Source: an uncultured Maribacter sp. (GTDB lineage Bacteria > Bacteroidota > Bacteroidia > Flavobacteriales > Flavobacteriaceae). Taken from it: DNA of 64,000 nucleotides. The stretch is taken from the NCBI RefSeq assembly GCF_947496775.1, contig NZ_CANMDU010000009.1, positions 124,001 through 188,000 on the forward strand, written 5' to 3'. The first letter of the stretch is position 1; each line of letters opens with the position of its first letter. Shown in pieces: positions 54,519 to 62,079 of the stretch. The notes below the pieces were generated by a model. It made no database searches, was not told the DNA's origin, and was given only the letters and a program-made list of their open reading frames with translations. The position numbers were made by a program, and so were the translations under genes.

Positions 54519-54526
54519 CAAAGGTA
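54519..54526 (-). promoter_or_regulatory. -7 promoter box almost touching the map start
   Basis: TACCTTTG on the minus strand is an exact TAnnTTTG. Its downstream edge is six bases from the ATG at 54512, predicting a leaderless or nearly leaderless message. Confidence 0.55.
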
Positions 54527-54577
54527 AATATTTACATTTAAGAAAGGAAACCTTTATACGTTATGTGTATTAGATAG

Positions 54578-55381
54578 TTATTTAGCATTAAGATTAAGAT
54601 GTAACTCTTTAAAATAGGTAAAAGCAGCTTGTAGTCTAGAGCCATACCAAGAGAAATATTCGCCATCAACCAAAATAACTTTAGATGAAATATTTAATTT
54701 TCTAATTTCTGAAATATGTTTATTGGAAAACGGAAAAGGTTCTGATGAAAGTAAAATTATTTGTGCAGTAGTTTGTTTAATTTCTTCTGAAGTAATTGTT
54801 GGGTATCTTTCTTGAGTATTACTTAGATTAGAAAAATTATTAATTGCTAATAAAGAATTTATAAAAGTGCCTTTTCCTGCTAGCATCCAAGGGTTTTTCC
54901 AGATAAAATATAGAACACTAACTTTGGGTTTGTTTTGTATGAATTTTTGAAAATTTGCGAGCTCACTTTTAATATTAGTAGTTATTTTGGAAGCTTTTTC
55001 TTTACAGTTAAAAAGGTTTTTATATTGTTCTATAAGATGAAGCACATCTACTATATTTTTTACATTAGAAACATGCACTTCATATTCTTTTTCTAAGCTA
55101 AATACAATGCCTTTGGTGTTTTCTTCTTTATTGCATAGAATAATATTAGGTTTTAAGGCTTTTATTTTTTTGAGTGATATATTTTTTGTGCCCCCAACAA
55201 TTTCTTTGCTTTGTCTTAAATGGTTTGGATGTACGCAGAACTTTGTAACTCCAACAATATATTCTTCTAAACCTAGGTCTACCAATAATTCTGTTTCTGA
55301 AGGTACTAAAGATATAATACGAAAAGGCCAGCTAGGTAAAACAATTGTTCTACTTAGCTGGTCTTTTATAGTTGTTGCCAT
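54578..55381 (-). CDS. Helical backbone metal receptor family protein without signal peptide
   Basis: A 267-residue protein with the fold signature of BtuF/FhuD-type substrate-binding proteins: RIISLVPSETELLVDLGLEE (22-41), VGVTKFCVHPNHLR, VGGTKNISLKKIKALKPNII and WYGSRLQAAFTYF. Typical members are periplasmic binding parts of cobalamin or siderophore ABC importers, but here the N-terminus (MATTIKDQLSRTIVLPSWPF) has no signal sequence or lipobox and no transporter gene is near. It follows gpmI by 11 bases. A cytoplasmic metal or corrinoid binding role is possible but unproven. Confidence 0.8.
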   Translation of the reverse strand: MATTIKDQLSRTIVLPSWPFRIISLVPSETELLVDLGLEEYIVGVTKFCVHPNHLRQSKEIVGGTKNISLKKIKALKPNIILCNKEENTKGIVFSLEKEYEVHVSNVKNIVDVLHLIEQYKNLFNCKEKASKITTNIKSELANFQKFIQNKPKVSVLYFIWKNPWMLAGKGTFINSLLAINNFSNLSNTQERYPTITSEEIKQTTAQIILLSSEPFPFSNKHISEIRKLNISSKVILVDGEYFSWYGSRLQAAFTYFKELHLNLNAK

Positions 55382-55392
55382 TCTGTGCTAAA

Positions 55393-56910
55393 TTACACTA
55401 AGGAATGTTGTGTCATTGCTTCTGGTTGTGGTACTCCAATTAATTTAAGTATAGTAGGAGCAACATCTCCAAGAACACCACTTTCAATATTTTTCAATTC
55501 TTTGTCTATTAAAATAATAGGAACAGGGTTTGTAGTATGTGCTGTATGCGGGCTACCATCTGGGTTCATCATAGTTTCGCAATTTCCATGATCGGCAATA
55601 AGAATGGTAGAATATCCATTTTCTAAACCTGTAGTAATCACATCTTTTGCACAAATGTCTACGGCTTCACAAGCTTTTATTGCAGCACTCATTATTCCTG
55701 TATGGCCTACCATATCTCCATTAGCAAAGTTTAAGCACACAAAATCTGCTTCTCCTTTTTGTAATTCTGGAACTAAGGCATCACGTAATTCATAGGCACT
55801 CATTTCTGGTTGCAAATCGTAAGTAGCAACTTTTGGAGAGTTTTTAAGAATACGAGATTCCCCTTTAAAAGGAGTTTCTTGTCCGCCAGAAAAGAAAAAA
55901 GTAACATGAGGATACTTTTCTGTTTCTGCAATACGGATTTGTTTTTTATTATTTTTTTCTAATACTTCGCCTAAAGTCTCTGTAATATTATCTTTATTGA
56001 ATATTACTTTTATTCCTTTAAAATCATCACTATAATTAGTTATAGTAACGTAGTAAAGGTCTAGCGTTTTTGTATTGTATTCTGGAAAATCTTTTTGGTT
56101 TAACATTTCTGTTAACTCTCTTCCTCTATCGGTTCTAAAGTTAAAAAAGATAACTACATCATCTTTTTCAATGGTTGCTAAAGGTTGTCCGTTAGTATCT
56201 GTAGCAATTAGTGGCTTAATAAATTCATCCGTAATATCTGCATCATAATTTTCTTGTATACTGTTGGCAATAGAACTAGTTTTTGTTCCATTAGCATTAA
56301 CAAGAGCATCATAAGCTAGTTGTACACGTTCCCAACGTTTATCTCTATCCATTGCATAATAACGCCCGGTCACAGATGCTAGTTTGGTGTTGGTTCCAGA
56401 AATGTATTTTTCAATATCTTCTACGTATCCTTTTCCAGATTTAGGATCTACATCTCTACCATCTGTAAACGCATGAATATAAGAATTCTGAATACCAGCA
56501 TTATTTGCAGCATCAATAAAACCTTTTAAATGATTTGTATGTGCATGTACACCTCCATTACTAAGTAGACCTAAAAAATGAACATTTTTATTGTTTTCTT
56601 TTGCGTATTGAAGTGCATCAATTAATACTTTTTCATCTTTTAAAGTATCTTTTTCAATAGCCATATTAATTTTGGCTAAATCTTGATATACAATTCTACC
56701 TGCGCCTAAATTCATATGTCCCACTTCACTGTTTCCCATTTGTCCAGTAGGAAGTCCTACATGTTCACCATCGGTTCTTAGAGTGGCATGTGGATAAGTG
56801 CGGTATAAAGAATCTATAAAAGGTGTATTTGCATTATCTATAGCAGAAACTTTTGGATCGGGAGATTTTCCCCATCCGTCTAATATCATTAGAATTACTT
56901 TCTTATTCAT
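55393..56910 (-). CDS. gpmI: 2,3-bisphosphoglycerate-independent phosphoglycerate mutase
   Basis: Manganese-dependent glycolytic enzyme of the alkaline phosphatase superfamily. ATG at 56910 (MNKKVILMILDGWG) is preferred to a TTG at 56934, giving 505 residues. The phosphoserine residue is Ser61 in PTGQMGNSEVGHMNLGAGR. Other motifs are HAFTDGRDVDPKSG, YYAMDRDKRWERV and STILIADHGNCETM with metal ligands. It heads an operon with the metal-receptor-like gene. Confidence 0.96.
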   Translation of the reverse strand: MNKKVILMILDGWGKSPDPKVSAIDNANTPFIDSLYRTYPHATLRTDGEHVGLPTGQMGNSEVGHMNLGAGRIVYQDLAKINMAIEKDTLKDEKVLIDALQYAKENNKNVHFLGLLSNGGVHAHTNHLKGFIDAANNAGIQNSYIHAFTDGRDVDPKSGKGYVEDIEKYISGTNTKLASVTGRYYAMDRDKRWERVQLAYDALVNANGTKTSSIANSIQENYDADITDEFIKPLIATDTNGQPLATIEKDDVVIFFNFRTDRGRELTEMLNQKDFPEYNTKTLDLYYVTITNYSDDFKGIKVIFNKDNITETLGEVLEKNNKKQIRIAETEKYPHVTFFFSGGQETPFKGESRILKNSPKVATYDLQPEMSAYELRDALVPELQKGEADFVCLNFANGDMVGHTGIMSAAIKACEAVDICAKDVITTGLENGYSTILIADHGNCETMMNPDGSPHTAHTTNPVPIILIDKELKNIESGVLGDVAPTILKLIGVPQPEAMTQHSLV

Positions 56911-56931
56911 AATAGTAGTGTATTTACATGT

Positions 56932-56939
56932 CAAAAGTA
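56932..56939 (-). promoter_or_regulatory. -7 promoter box of gpmI
   Basis: TACTTTTG on the minus strand, an exact TAnnTTTG, 21 bases before the gpmI start. Confidence 0.6.
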
Positions 56940-57104
56940 CTATGATTTGTTTATTAAAACTAGGTTTAAATGGCCTTTTTTACTGGTTTTTATGGCTTGT
57001 TATATCTATGATTTTTATCATTGAAAATGTTAAATTACTGTTATTTAACTCTCAATTGTGCAACAAATCAAAAGGGATGTCGTCTATCTGTATATAGAAG
57101 TATT

Positions 57105-57125
57105 TTTATTCATCAATCAAAAAAC
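57105..57125 (+). repeat. 21-base leader-like sequence, copy 2
   Basis: Begins TTTATTCATCAATC and ends AAAAAAC, identical to 18967-18987. It lies directly before the ATG of the ankyrin gene (57133) and so is probably its untranslated leader. Confidence 0.7.
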
Positions 57126-57132
57126 AATCATC

Positions 57133-57516
57133 ATGAAAAAAACAGTGGTAAGTATTGCCGTTGCCAGTATGCTTATGTGTACTGGTTTAATGGCTAATCA
57201 AGAAAGTGCTAATTTAAATTTAACGGATTCTCATTTCGTTGTAAAATCTGATATTAGTACATTTTGTAAAGCTATTATTAAAGGGGATGTTTCTTTAGTA
57301 AAAGGAATGATAGAAGCCGGAGAGAACATTAATAAAAAATCTCTTGGAATGACACCTGCAATTTTTGCGGCGAGGTACAATAAGGCTGAAATATTAGAAT
57401 TACTTATTAAAGAAGGTGCCGATTTAAAAATTAAAAGTAATAATGGTTTATCTATTAAGGAGGTTGCTAAAGCGGCAAATGCTAAAGACGTATTAACCTT
57501 ATTGTCTAAAAGATAA
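57133..57516 (+). CDS. Small secreted ankyrin-repeat protein
   Basis: A 127-residue exported protein. ATG at 57133 gives a signal peptide (MKKTVVSIAVASMLMCTGLMA); the longer frame from 57058 lacks one. The mature part has about two and a half ankyrin repeats (FCKAIIKGDVSLVKGMIEAG, then GMTPAIFAARYNKAEILELL, then NGLSIKEVAKAANAKDVLTL). Such repeats bind proteins; the partner is unknown. The gene is monocistronic with a strong terminator. Confidence 0.85.
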   Translation: MKKTVVSIAVASMLMCTGLMANQESANLNLTDSHFVVKSDISTFCKAIIKGDVSLVKGMIEAGENINKKSLGMTPAIFAARYNKAEILELLIKEGADLKIKSNNGLSIKEVAKAANAKDVLTLLSKR

Positions 57517-57534
57517 ATACGGTATTTTAAAGAC

Positions 57535-57570
57535 AAAAAAGCCATTCTGTTTAGAATGGCTTTTTTATTT
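57535..57570. terminator. Bidirectional terminator after the ankyrin gene
   Basis: AAAAAAGCCATTC and GAATGGCTTTTTT form a 13-base-pair stem with the loop TGTTTA, between the plus-strand ankyrin gene and the minus-strand small membrane protein gene. Confidence 0.92.
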
Positions 57571-57615
57571 ACTTTTTTCTCCCACTTAAAGTGTTCTCAG
57601 AAAAGAGGGTGAAAA

Positions 57616-57783
57616 TTAAAATTCGAATCCTGTAACTACTCTATATGTAAAAGCATAGAGTGCCATGGATAGCATTATTACGCAAAATACGGAATAAGCC
57701 TTTAATAGCATTACTACGATGCTTGGCTGACAATTTTCGAAAGCTTCTTGATAAATGTTCTTAAAGTGTAATAGTGTTCCCAT
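57616..57783 (-). CDS. 55-residue membrane protein (DUF6747-like)
   Basis: A short gene with one transmembrane helix. ATG at 57783 opens a 55-residue frame: MGTLLHFKNIYQEAFENC, then QPSIVVMLLKAYSVFC, VIMLSMALYAFTYRVV and TGFEF at the end. The residue pattern (soluble amphipathic start, long hydrophobic centre at about 23-46, conserved-looking GFEF end) resembles the DUF6747 family of flavobacterial small proteins as I recall it, not verified. It converges on the ankyrin gene with a shared terminator. Confidence 0.7.
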   Translation of the reverse strand: MGTLLHFKNIYQEAFENCQPSIVVMLLKAYSVFCVIMLSMALYAFTYRVVTGFEF

Positions 57784-57998
57784 ATAGTTTTGTTTAATGA
57801 TTGTAAATCAAAGCTATAAGGATTAAATTTGAGACGGTGTAAAGACTATGGGTGCTCCAAATGTAGTAAAAAAATATATATCCATCGACGATTTATAAAA
57901 TTAATTCGATGAAGTGTTACTCTTTTTAAAGCCTTTAAAATGAGGACTTCAACTTAAAAGTAGTTGGTCGTAATTAGTGGTTCTTTTATCGATATTAT
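57784..57998. other. Intergenic stretch, nothing recognised
   Basis: About 215 bases upstream of the 55-residue gene and downstream of the M48 protease gene. No frame, strong hairpin or exact promoter box seen. Confidence 0.5.
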
Positions 57999-58766
57999 TT
58001 ACACTTTTCCTCTATACTTTTCAATTGCCTCTTTAATTTTTTCAATTCTATTTTCAGGATCTGGGTGCGTACTTTGGAATTCTGGGGTTCTATTTGGGCC
58101 AGCGGCCGCTTTTAGAATTTGCATTACTTTAATCATTTCTTCAGGTTGATATCCCGATTGTATCATTAAAATAACGCCTAATTCATCACTTTCTAATTCA
58201 TCACCTCTACCATTAGTCAATAGTTTATTTTGGCCAATTCCGCCAACTAATCCCCCCATATCGGCACCAACTGTGGCTCCCATGGTAACGGTCTGCCAAA
58301 AATTACTATCCGCAATACGTTCTGCTGAATGTCTACCAATAACATGGCCAATTTCATGGCCTAAAACTCCAGCCAATTGAGCTTCATTTAGTTGCGAAAA
58401 TAATGCATACGTAATAAATATTTGCCCGCCAGGTAAGGCAAAGGCATTTATAGTTTGCGTATCTGCTAATAAATGAAAGTCGTATTTATATGGTGTTTCT
58501 CTAGCAATACTGTTCTTTACAAGTTTATTACCAATAGCGTCTACAAAAGCTTGCATACGCTCATCAGGATATAAGCCACCATGTTGTTGTGAAATTTCTG
58601 GTAAACTCTGAAGACCTATTGCAATTTCTTGTTCAGAGGTCATATTTATATTCTGAGTTCTACCTGTATATGGGTTTTCTTCACTATTGTTGCAACGTTG
58701 TATAAAGGCAAAGGCGACAATAGCAAGACCAATAAAAATACGAATTTTCCAACTTCCTCTTCTCAT
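57999..58766 (-). CDS. M48 family metalloprotease
   Basis: A 255-residue exported zinc protease. An N-terminal hydrophobic segment (about 9-23) with Cys25 may act as an anchor, although the lipobox is poor (IQRC). The zinc site is HEIGH at 137-141 in VLGHEIGHVIGRHSAE, with the third ligand Glu in ELESDELGV. Around it are TINAFALPGGQIFITYAL and STHPDPENRIEKI, all standard for the BepA/YfgC-like group that checks outer membrane proteins. It follows the M15 carboxypeptidase gene by 40 bases. Confidence 0.9.
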   Translation of the reverse strand: MRRGSWKIRIFIGLAIVAFAFIQRCNNSEENPYTGRTQNINMTSEQEIAIGLQSLPEISQQHGGLYPDERMQAFVDAIGNKLVKNSIARETPYKYDFHLLADTQTINAFALPGGQIFITYALFSQLNEAQLAGVLGHEIGHVIGRHSAERIADSNFWQTVTMGATVGADMGGLVGGIGQNKLLTNGRGDELESDELGVILMIQSGYQPEEMIKVMQILKAAAGPNRTPEFQSTHPDPENRIEKIKEAIEKYRGKV

Positions 58767-58806
58767 GGTATATAGTGTTTAAATGGTACGCCAATATACA
58801 AAAGAG

Positions 58807-59541
58807 TTAGAGAAGGTCTTTATTAATGCCTAAAATATTATTTCTTACATAACTTTTAATGAACCCATTTGTAAAATGCTCGCTGCCATAAAAATCTTCT
58901 TGTTGTAATAATAAAAGAATATTTTTTCTTCTAAAAGCGGTTAGCATGGGTTTAGATATAGGAGCATAGCTATAATGCCAAGGCTCGTATTTAAACCCTT
59001 TTCTTTTTGGATGATTGGTGTAGACTAAATAGAAACCATATTTTTCTGAATTTTCATTCATCCAATTTTTAAAATCCTCGTATGGTCCTCCTTCTTCAAA
59101 TTTACTGGGATCTAGTACATTACCTTCTACTTTTCGGTACCCATCAACAATGTCTATATCTGTGCCCCAATGATGCCTACTAGTACCAGGTATGGTAGAA
59201 TATTCTATAATTTTATCAATAGCAGCTAACGGCTCCATACCATTATCTTCTGTGTATTTGGCATATTTACGTTCCCAAATTAAAGTTTGTCTTTCAAAAT
59301 TACGGTAACTAGAAACTACTTTTAAGTCTATGCCGGCACTGTAAGCGGCTTTTTTCATTTCTACAAAAGCATCGTGAGCTTCCTTTCTTAGATTAATTTC
59401 TTTTCCATAAAGTTTTATATCCTCCTTACCCATTAATTCTAGAATAGAATATTCTTTTTCACTATTTAATATTATTGGGGGCATAGTTGCAATTGCAATG
59501 GAAGTTAAACCACTTTTTTTAAGGAATGTTCGTCTTTGCAT
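58807..59541 (-). CDS. M15 family D-alanyl-D-alanine carboxypeptidase, Tat-type signal
   Basis: A 244-residue peptidoglycan-trimming zinc enzyme of the VanY/DacB type. The first residues, MQRRTFLKKSGLTSIAIATM, carry an RRxFLKK twin-arginine pattern. The catalytic motifs are SSYR with Arg80, SRHHWGTDIDI (His124, Asp130 region) and EPWHY with Glu186 and His189. It probably removes terminal D-Ala from stem peptides in the periplasm. Likely co-transcribed with the M48 protease. Confidence 0.9.
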   Translation of the reverse strand: MQRRTFLKKSGLTSIAIATMPPIILNSEKEYSILELMGKEDIKLYGKEINLRKEAHDAFVEMKKAAYSAGIDLKVVSSYRNFERQTLIWERKYAKYTEDNGMEPLAAIDKIIEYSTIPGTSRHHWGTDIDIVDGYRKVEGNVLDPSKFEEGGPYEDFKNWMNENSEKYGFYLVYTNHPKRKGFKYEPWHYSYAPISKPMLTAFRRKNILLLLQQEDFYGSEHFTNGFIKSYVRNNILGINKDLL

Positions 59542-59619
59542 TTTGTTTTATTTAGTTTTTGGTATATGGTGTTTAGGTGTTATACGACAATACAACAAAA
59601 ATATTGCCAAGGAAATAAA

Positions 59620-59669
59620 TAAACTCTTCTTATTGTAAGACTGATGCTTACCAAAGATAAGAAGTTTTT
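59620..59669 (-). terminator. Two-tier hairpin behind the surface-protein operon
   Basis: Outer arms CTTCTTAT/ATAAGAAG (59626-59633 and 59657-59664) enclose inner arms GTAAG/CTTAC (59635-59639 and 59647-59651). T-rich sequence follows on both strands. It lies about 70 bases downstream of the last operon gene. Confidence 0.55.
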
Positions 59670-59735
59670 AAATAATTCATTGCTTTCTTTTTGATAGTTT
59701 TTTTATTTAATTGTCTGATTATTATTGGTTTAAAT

Positions 59736-60908
59736 TTATTTTTTCTCATTAGATGTTAAGTATAAATAACCTTGGTGTTTTTGCCTTAAATCATTTAATG
59801 TTATGATATAAAAATAAATACCAGAAGCAAGTCCATCGTTCTTTTTTATAACAGCGGCTCTATTAGAGTAACCTCTAAATTCATTGGTGTAATTATCTTG
59901 AGAGAAAACCATAACTCCATATCTGTTATATATTTGTAGATTATTATCCTTAGATTCTTCAATGCCATCAAGTACAAGAAAATCATTTACACCATCTCCA
60001 TTCGGGGTCATGTAATAATTATCTAATTCTAAAGTGTTATATGTTTCTAACAAATCATCATTACCACCTATAGTTATAATAGTATAATCATTTGGGACAA
60101 AAATGTCAGATGTTAATGAGCCATACGTATAACCACCTTGTACTTCGGAATTTCCTAAGTTAACCCAATGTTGTAAAGATTTGCTCCAACCTACCACTTT
60201 TAAATCGGTTAAAAATTCGGCGAGAGTATTAATTTCACTAAAACTATCCCATGTTAATGTTACTTTCGAAGGAATATCCCCTTCTAAATGCCAAAATTCT
60301 TTAGTACTCACTTCAAAAAAGTCAGGACCTTTTGCATCTGTATCAAAACCATCATTAAATGAGGACGGCTCATTAGGGTCTTCATAAAAATAAGCGCACT
60401 TAGCAAACGCATTTGTTGCTTCTGATTCTAGTGTTAAAGTACGCAATCTACTCGCAACACCTATTGGGAAAATAAAAGAATCTTTATTGGTAATAGCGGC
60501 ATATCCATCTATTTTTGAAACATCATTTTCACCAATATAAAAAGCATTATTTATGAAATTAATATGAATGTCTGTATTGTTTCTTGGAGTAACAACATTG
60601 CCTGTAATTAAGTTTCCATTATTTAAAATTTCTACTGGTGTTTCTAAGTATAAACTGTAATCGACAAGAACTTCCGAATCATAAAAAACTGGGGTGTTAG
60701 TTCCTGAAATAGTTAGCGATTTATCGTATCCATAAAAACCGATTAAACCAAGATTTTCATTAAATACTCCATCATTTATTAAATTTAAATGGAATCCTAC
60801 GGAAGTGTCATCGTGCACTTTTATGTTGCCAAAATTATGCACTGCTTCTTGTGCTACTATAGTATTTTGTAGCACTAAGAAAAAAAATATGGCTTTTAAC
60901 AGTTTCAT
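59736..60908 (-). CDS. T9SS type B sorted surface protein (gliding-motility CTD)
   Basis: A 390-residue exported protein with signal MKLLKAIFFFLVLQNTIVAQ. The N-terminal 270 residues are beta-rich with no named domain. The last ~95 residues are the CHU_C/type B sorting domain: NYYMTPNGDGVNDFLVLDG, NNLQIYNRYGVMVFSQDNY and GIYFYIITLNDLRQKHQGYL in part. This domain directs secretion through the type IX system. It ends an operon of exported tail-fibre-like proteins, 16 bases after the preceding gene. Confidence 0.9.
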   Translation of the reverse strand: MKLLKAIFFFLVLQNTIVAQEAVHNFGNIKVHDDTSVGFHLNLINDGVFNENLGLIGFYGYDKSLTISGTNTPVFYDSEVLVDYSLYLETPVEILNNGNLITGNVVTPRNNTDIHINFINNAFYIGENDVSKIDGYAAITNKDSFIFPIGVASRLRTLTLESEATNAFAKCAYFYEDPNEPSSFNDGFDTDAKGPDFFEVSTKEFWHLEGDIPSKVTLTWDSFSEINTLAEFLTDLKVVGWSKSLQHWVNLGNSEVQGGYTYGSLTSDIFVPNDYTIITIGGNDDLLETYNTLELDNYYMTPNGDGVNDFLVLDGIEESKDNNLQIYNRYGVMVFSQDNYTNEFRGYSNRAAVIKKNDGLASGIYFYIITLNDLRQKHQGYLYLTSNEKK

Positions 60909-60924
60909 AATAGTTTATATAAAT

Positions 60925-62076
60925 TTAATACGTTATTGATATATTAGATATTCCACTATTGCTTTGATAAAAAGAAGAATCAAAATATAGAGCTTCTGAC
61001 GCTAAAATAGTAGAGCTATAAAATTCTGACCCGTTTCGGTAATAAGAAACCCTACCAGAGCAATCTACTTGAATTTCAAAATTATCTCCTGGGGAGTATG
61101 TGGAAAAATTTCCTTTATTACTTCCGTTTTCATAAACGTATATATATGTATTAGCTGCGACGTAAATGGCATAATCTAAACTTTGATAAGATGCATTAGT
61201 TGTTGGATCGCTATTAAGACCAGCCATTCGATATCTGTTATTTGTGACAGCTGTAAAATTAAGTTTCCCTTCTTCTCCGGCCGGAATAGCATGGTAAGAA
61301 GAATAGCCTTGTGCGTTCCATCCCACGCCAGATGTTTTATGTAGAACTCCAGAATTATAGGCCATAGCTCCAGTTCTAAAAATATCTAATGTTCCTAAAT
61401 TATAAGTAGTAGCACTAGTAGCTACTTTAAAGCCATTGGGTAATGTACCAGTTCCTGTGCTAGTAGTAACTTGTATGTCATAAGTGCCACCAGTACCTCC
61501 AGATGTGACATTTGCCGTTATCTGGGTTGCACTATTTAAGGTAACATTATTAACTGTTTGTCCAGGGATAACAACTTTTGCAGAACCATCAAAATAATTT
61601 CCTGTAATTATAATATTTTTTGTTTCATTAATCGCGAACTGAGAACAATTACCTAAGTTACCTGAATTGACTGACACAATAGGATAATTAAGGGGCATTC
61701 CAGAAAAAGTTATATCTGGGTCTAATCCGTTAGAAAAAGTATAAGAACCATCTGTGTTTTGCGTGAATTTTGCTGGAATAGAAGATATTTTATAAGGATC
61801 GGCATCCGTGCCTGTTCCGGAAATTATAATATTATCGTCTGCAATTATTTTAGTTTCACCTTCATTAGGTTGTAATTTTTTCCAAATACTACCATTATAT
61901 TGATATAGCGTTTTATCATCCGTATTATATATTAAAGAGCCTTCATACGGGTTGGCAATAGTATTTATTTCTGCTAATGTTGCAGAATGTATTGTAACTA
62001 AGTTTCCAGCAGTAGGAACCTGAGCCATAAGTACTTTAAAAGTTAATATTAAAATAATTGATGTAACAACTTTCAT
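60925..62076 (-). CDS. Secreted protein with IPT/TIG-like domain and lectin-like C-terminus
   Basis: A 383-residue exported protein with signal MKVVTSIILILTFKVLMAQ. It opens with the PYEGSLIYNTDDKTLYQYNG module shared with its operon neighbour. Residues about 140-220 resemble an IPT/TIG immunoglobulin-like domain (ITGNYFDGSAKVVIPG, then SATQITANVTSGGTGGTYDI). The C-terminal 160 residues (GKLNFTAVTNNRYRMAGLNS, YVYENGSNKGNFSTYSPGD, VDCSGRVSYYRNGSEFYSS) look like a concanavalin/SPRY-type jelly roll. No T9SS sorting domain is seen. Three bases after the upstream gene. Confidence 0.75.
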   Translation of the reverse strand: MKVVTSIILILTFKVLMAQVPTAGNLVTIHSATLAEINTIANPYEGSLIYNTDDKTLYQYNGSIWKKLQPNEGETKIIADDNIIISGTGTDADPYKISSIPAKFTQNTDGSYTFSNGLDPDITFSGMPLNYPIVSVNSGNLGNCSQFAINETKNIIITGNYFDGSAKVVIPGQTVNNVTLNSATQITANVTSGGTGGTYDIQVTTSTGTGTLPNGFKVATSATTYNLGTLDIFRTGAMAYNSGVLHKTSGVGWNAQGYSSYHAIPAGEEGKLNFTAVTNNRYRMAGLNSDPTTNASYQSLDYAIYVAANTYIYVYENGSNKGNFSTYSPGDNFEIQVDCSGRVSYYRNGSEFYSSTILASEALYFDSSFYQSNSGISNISITY

Positions 62077-62079
62077 TTT

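Noticed and set aside
56798-57097. 99-codon plus-strand frame across the gpmI start
   Set aside because: Its first part is antisense to the conserved gpmI N-terminus and the rest is hydrophobic translation of an AT-rich spacer.
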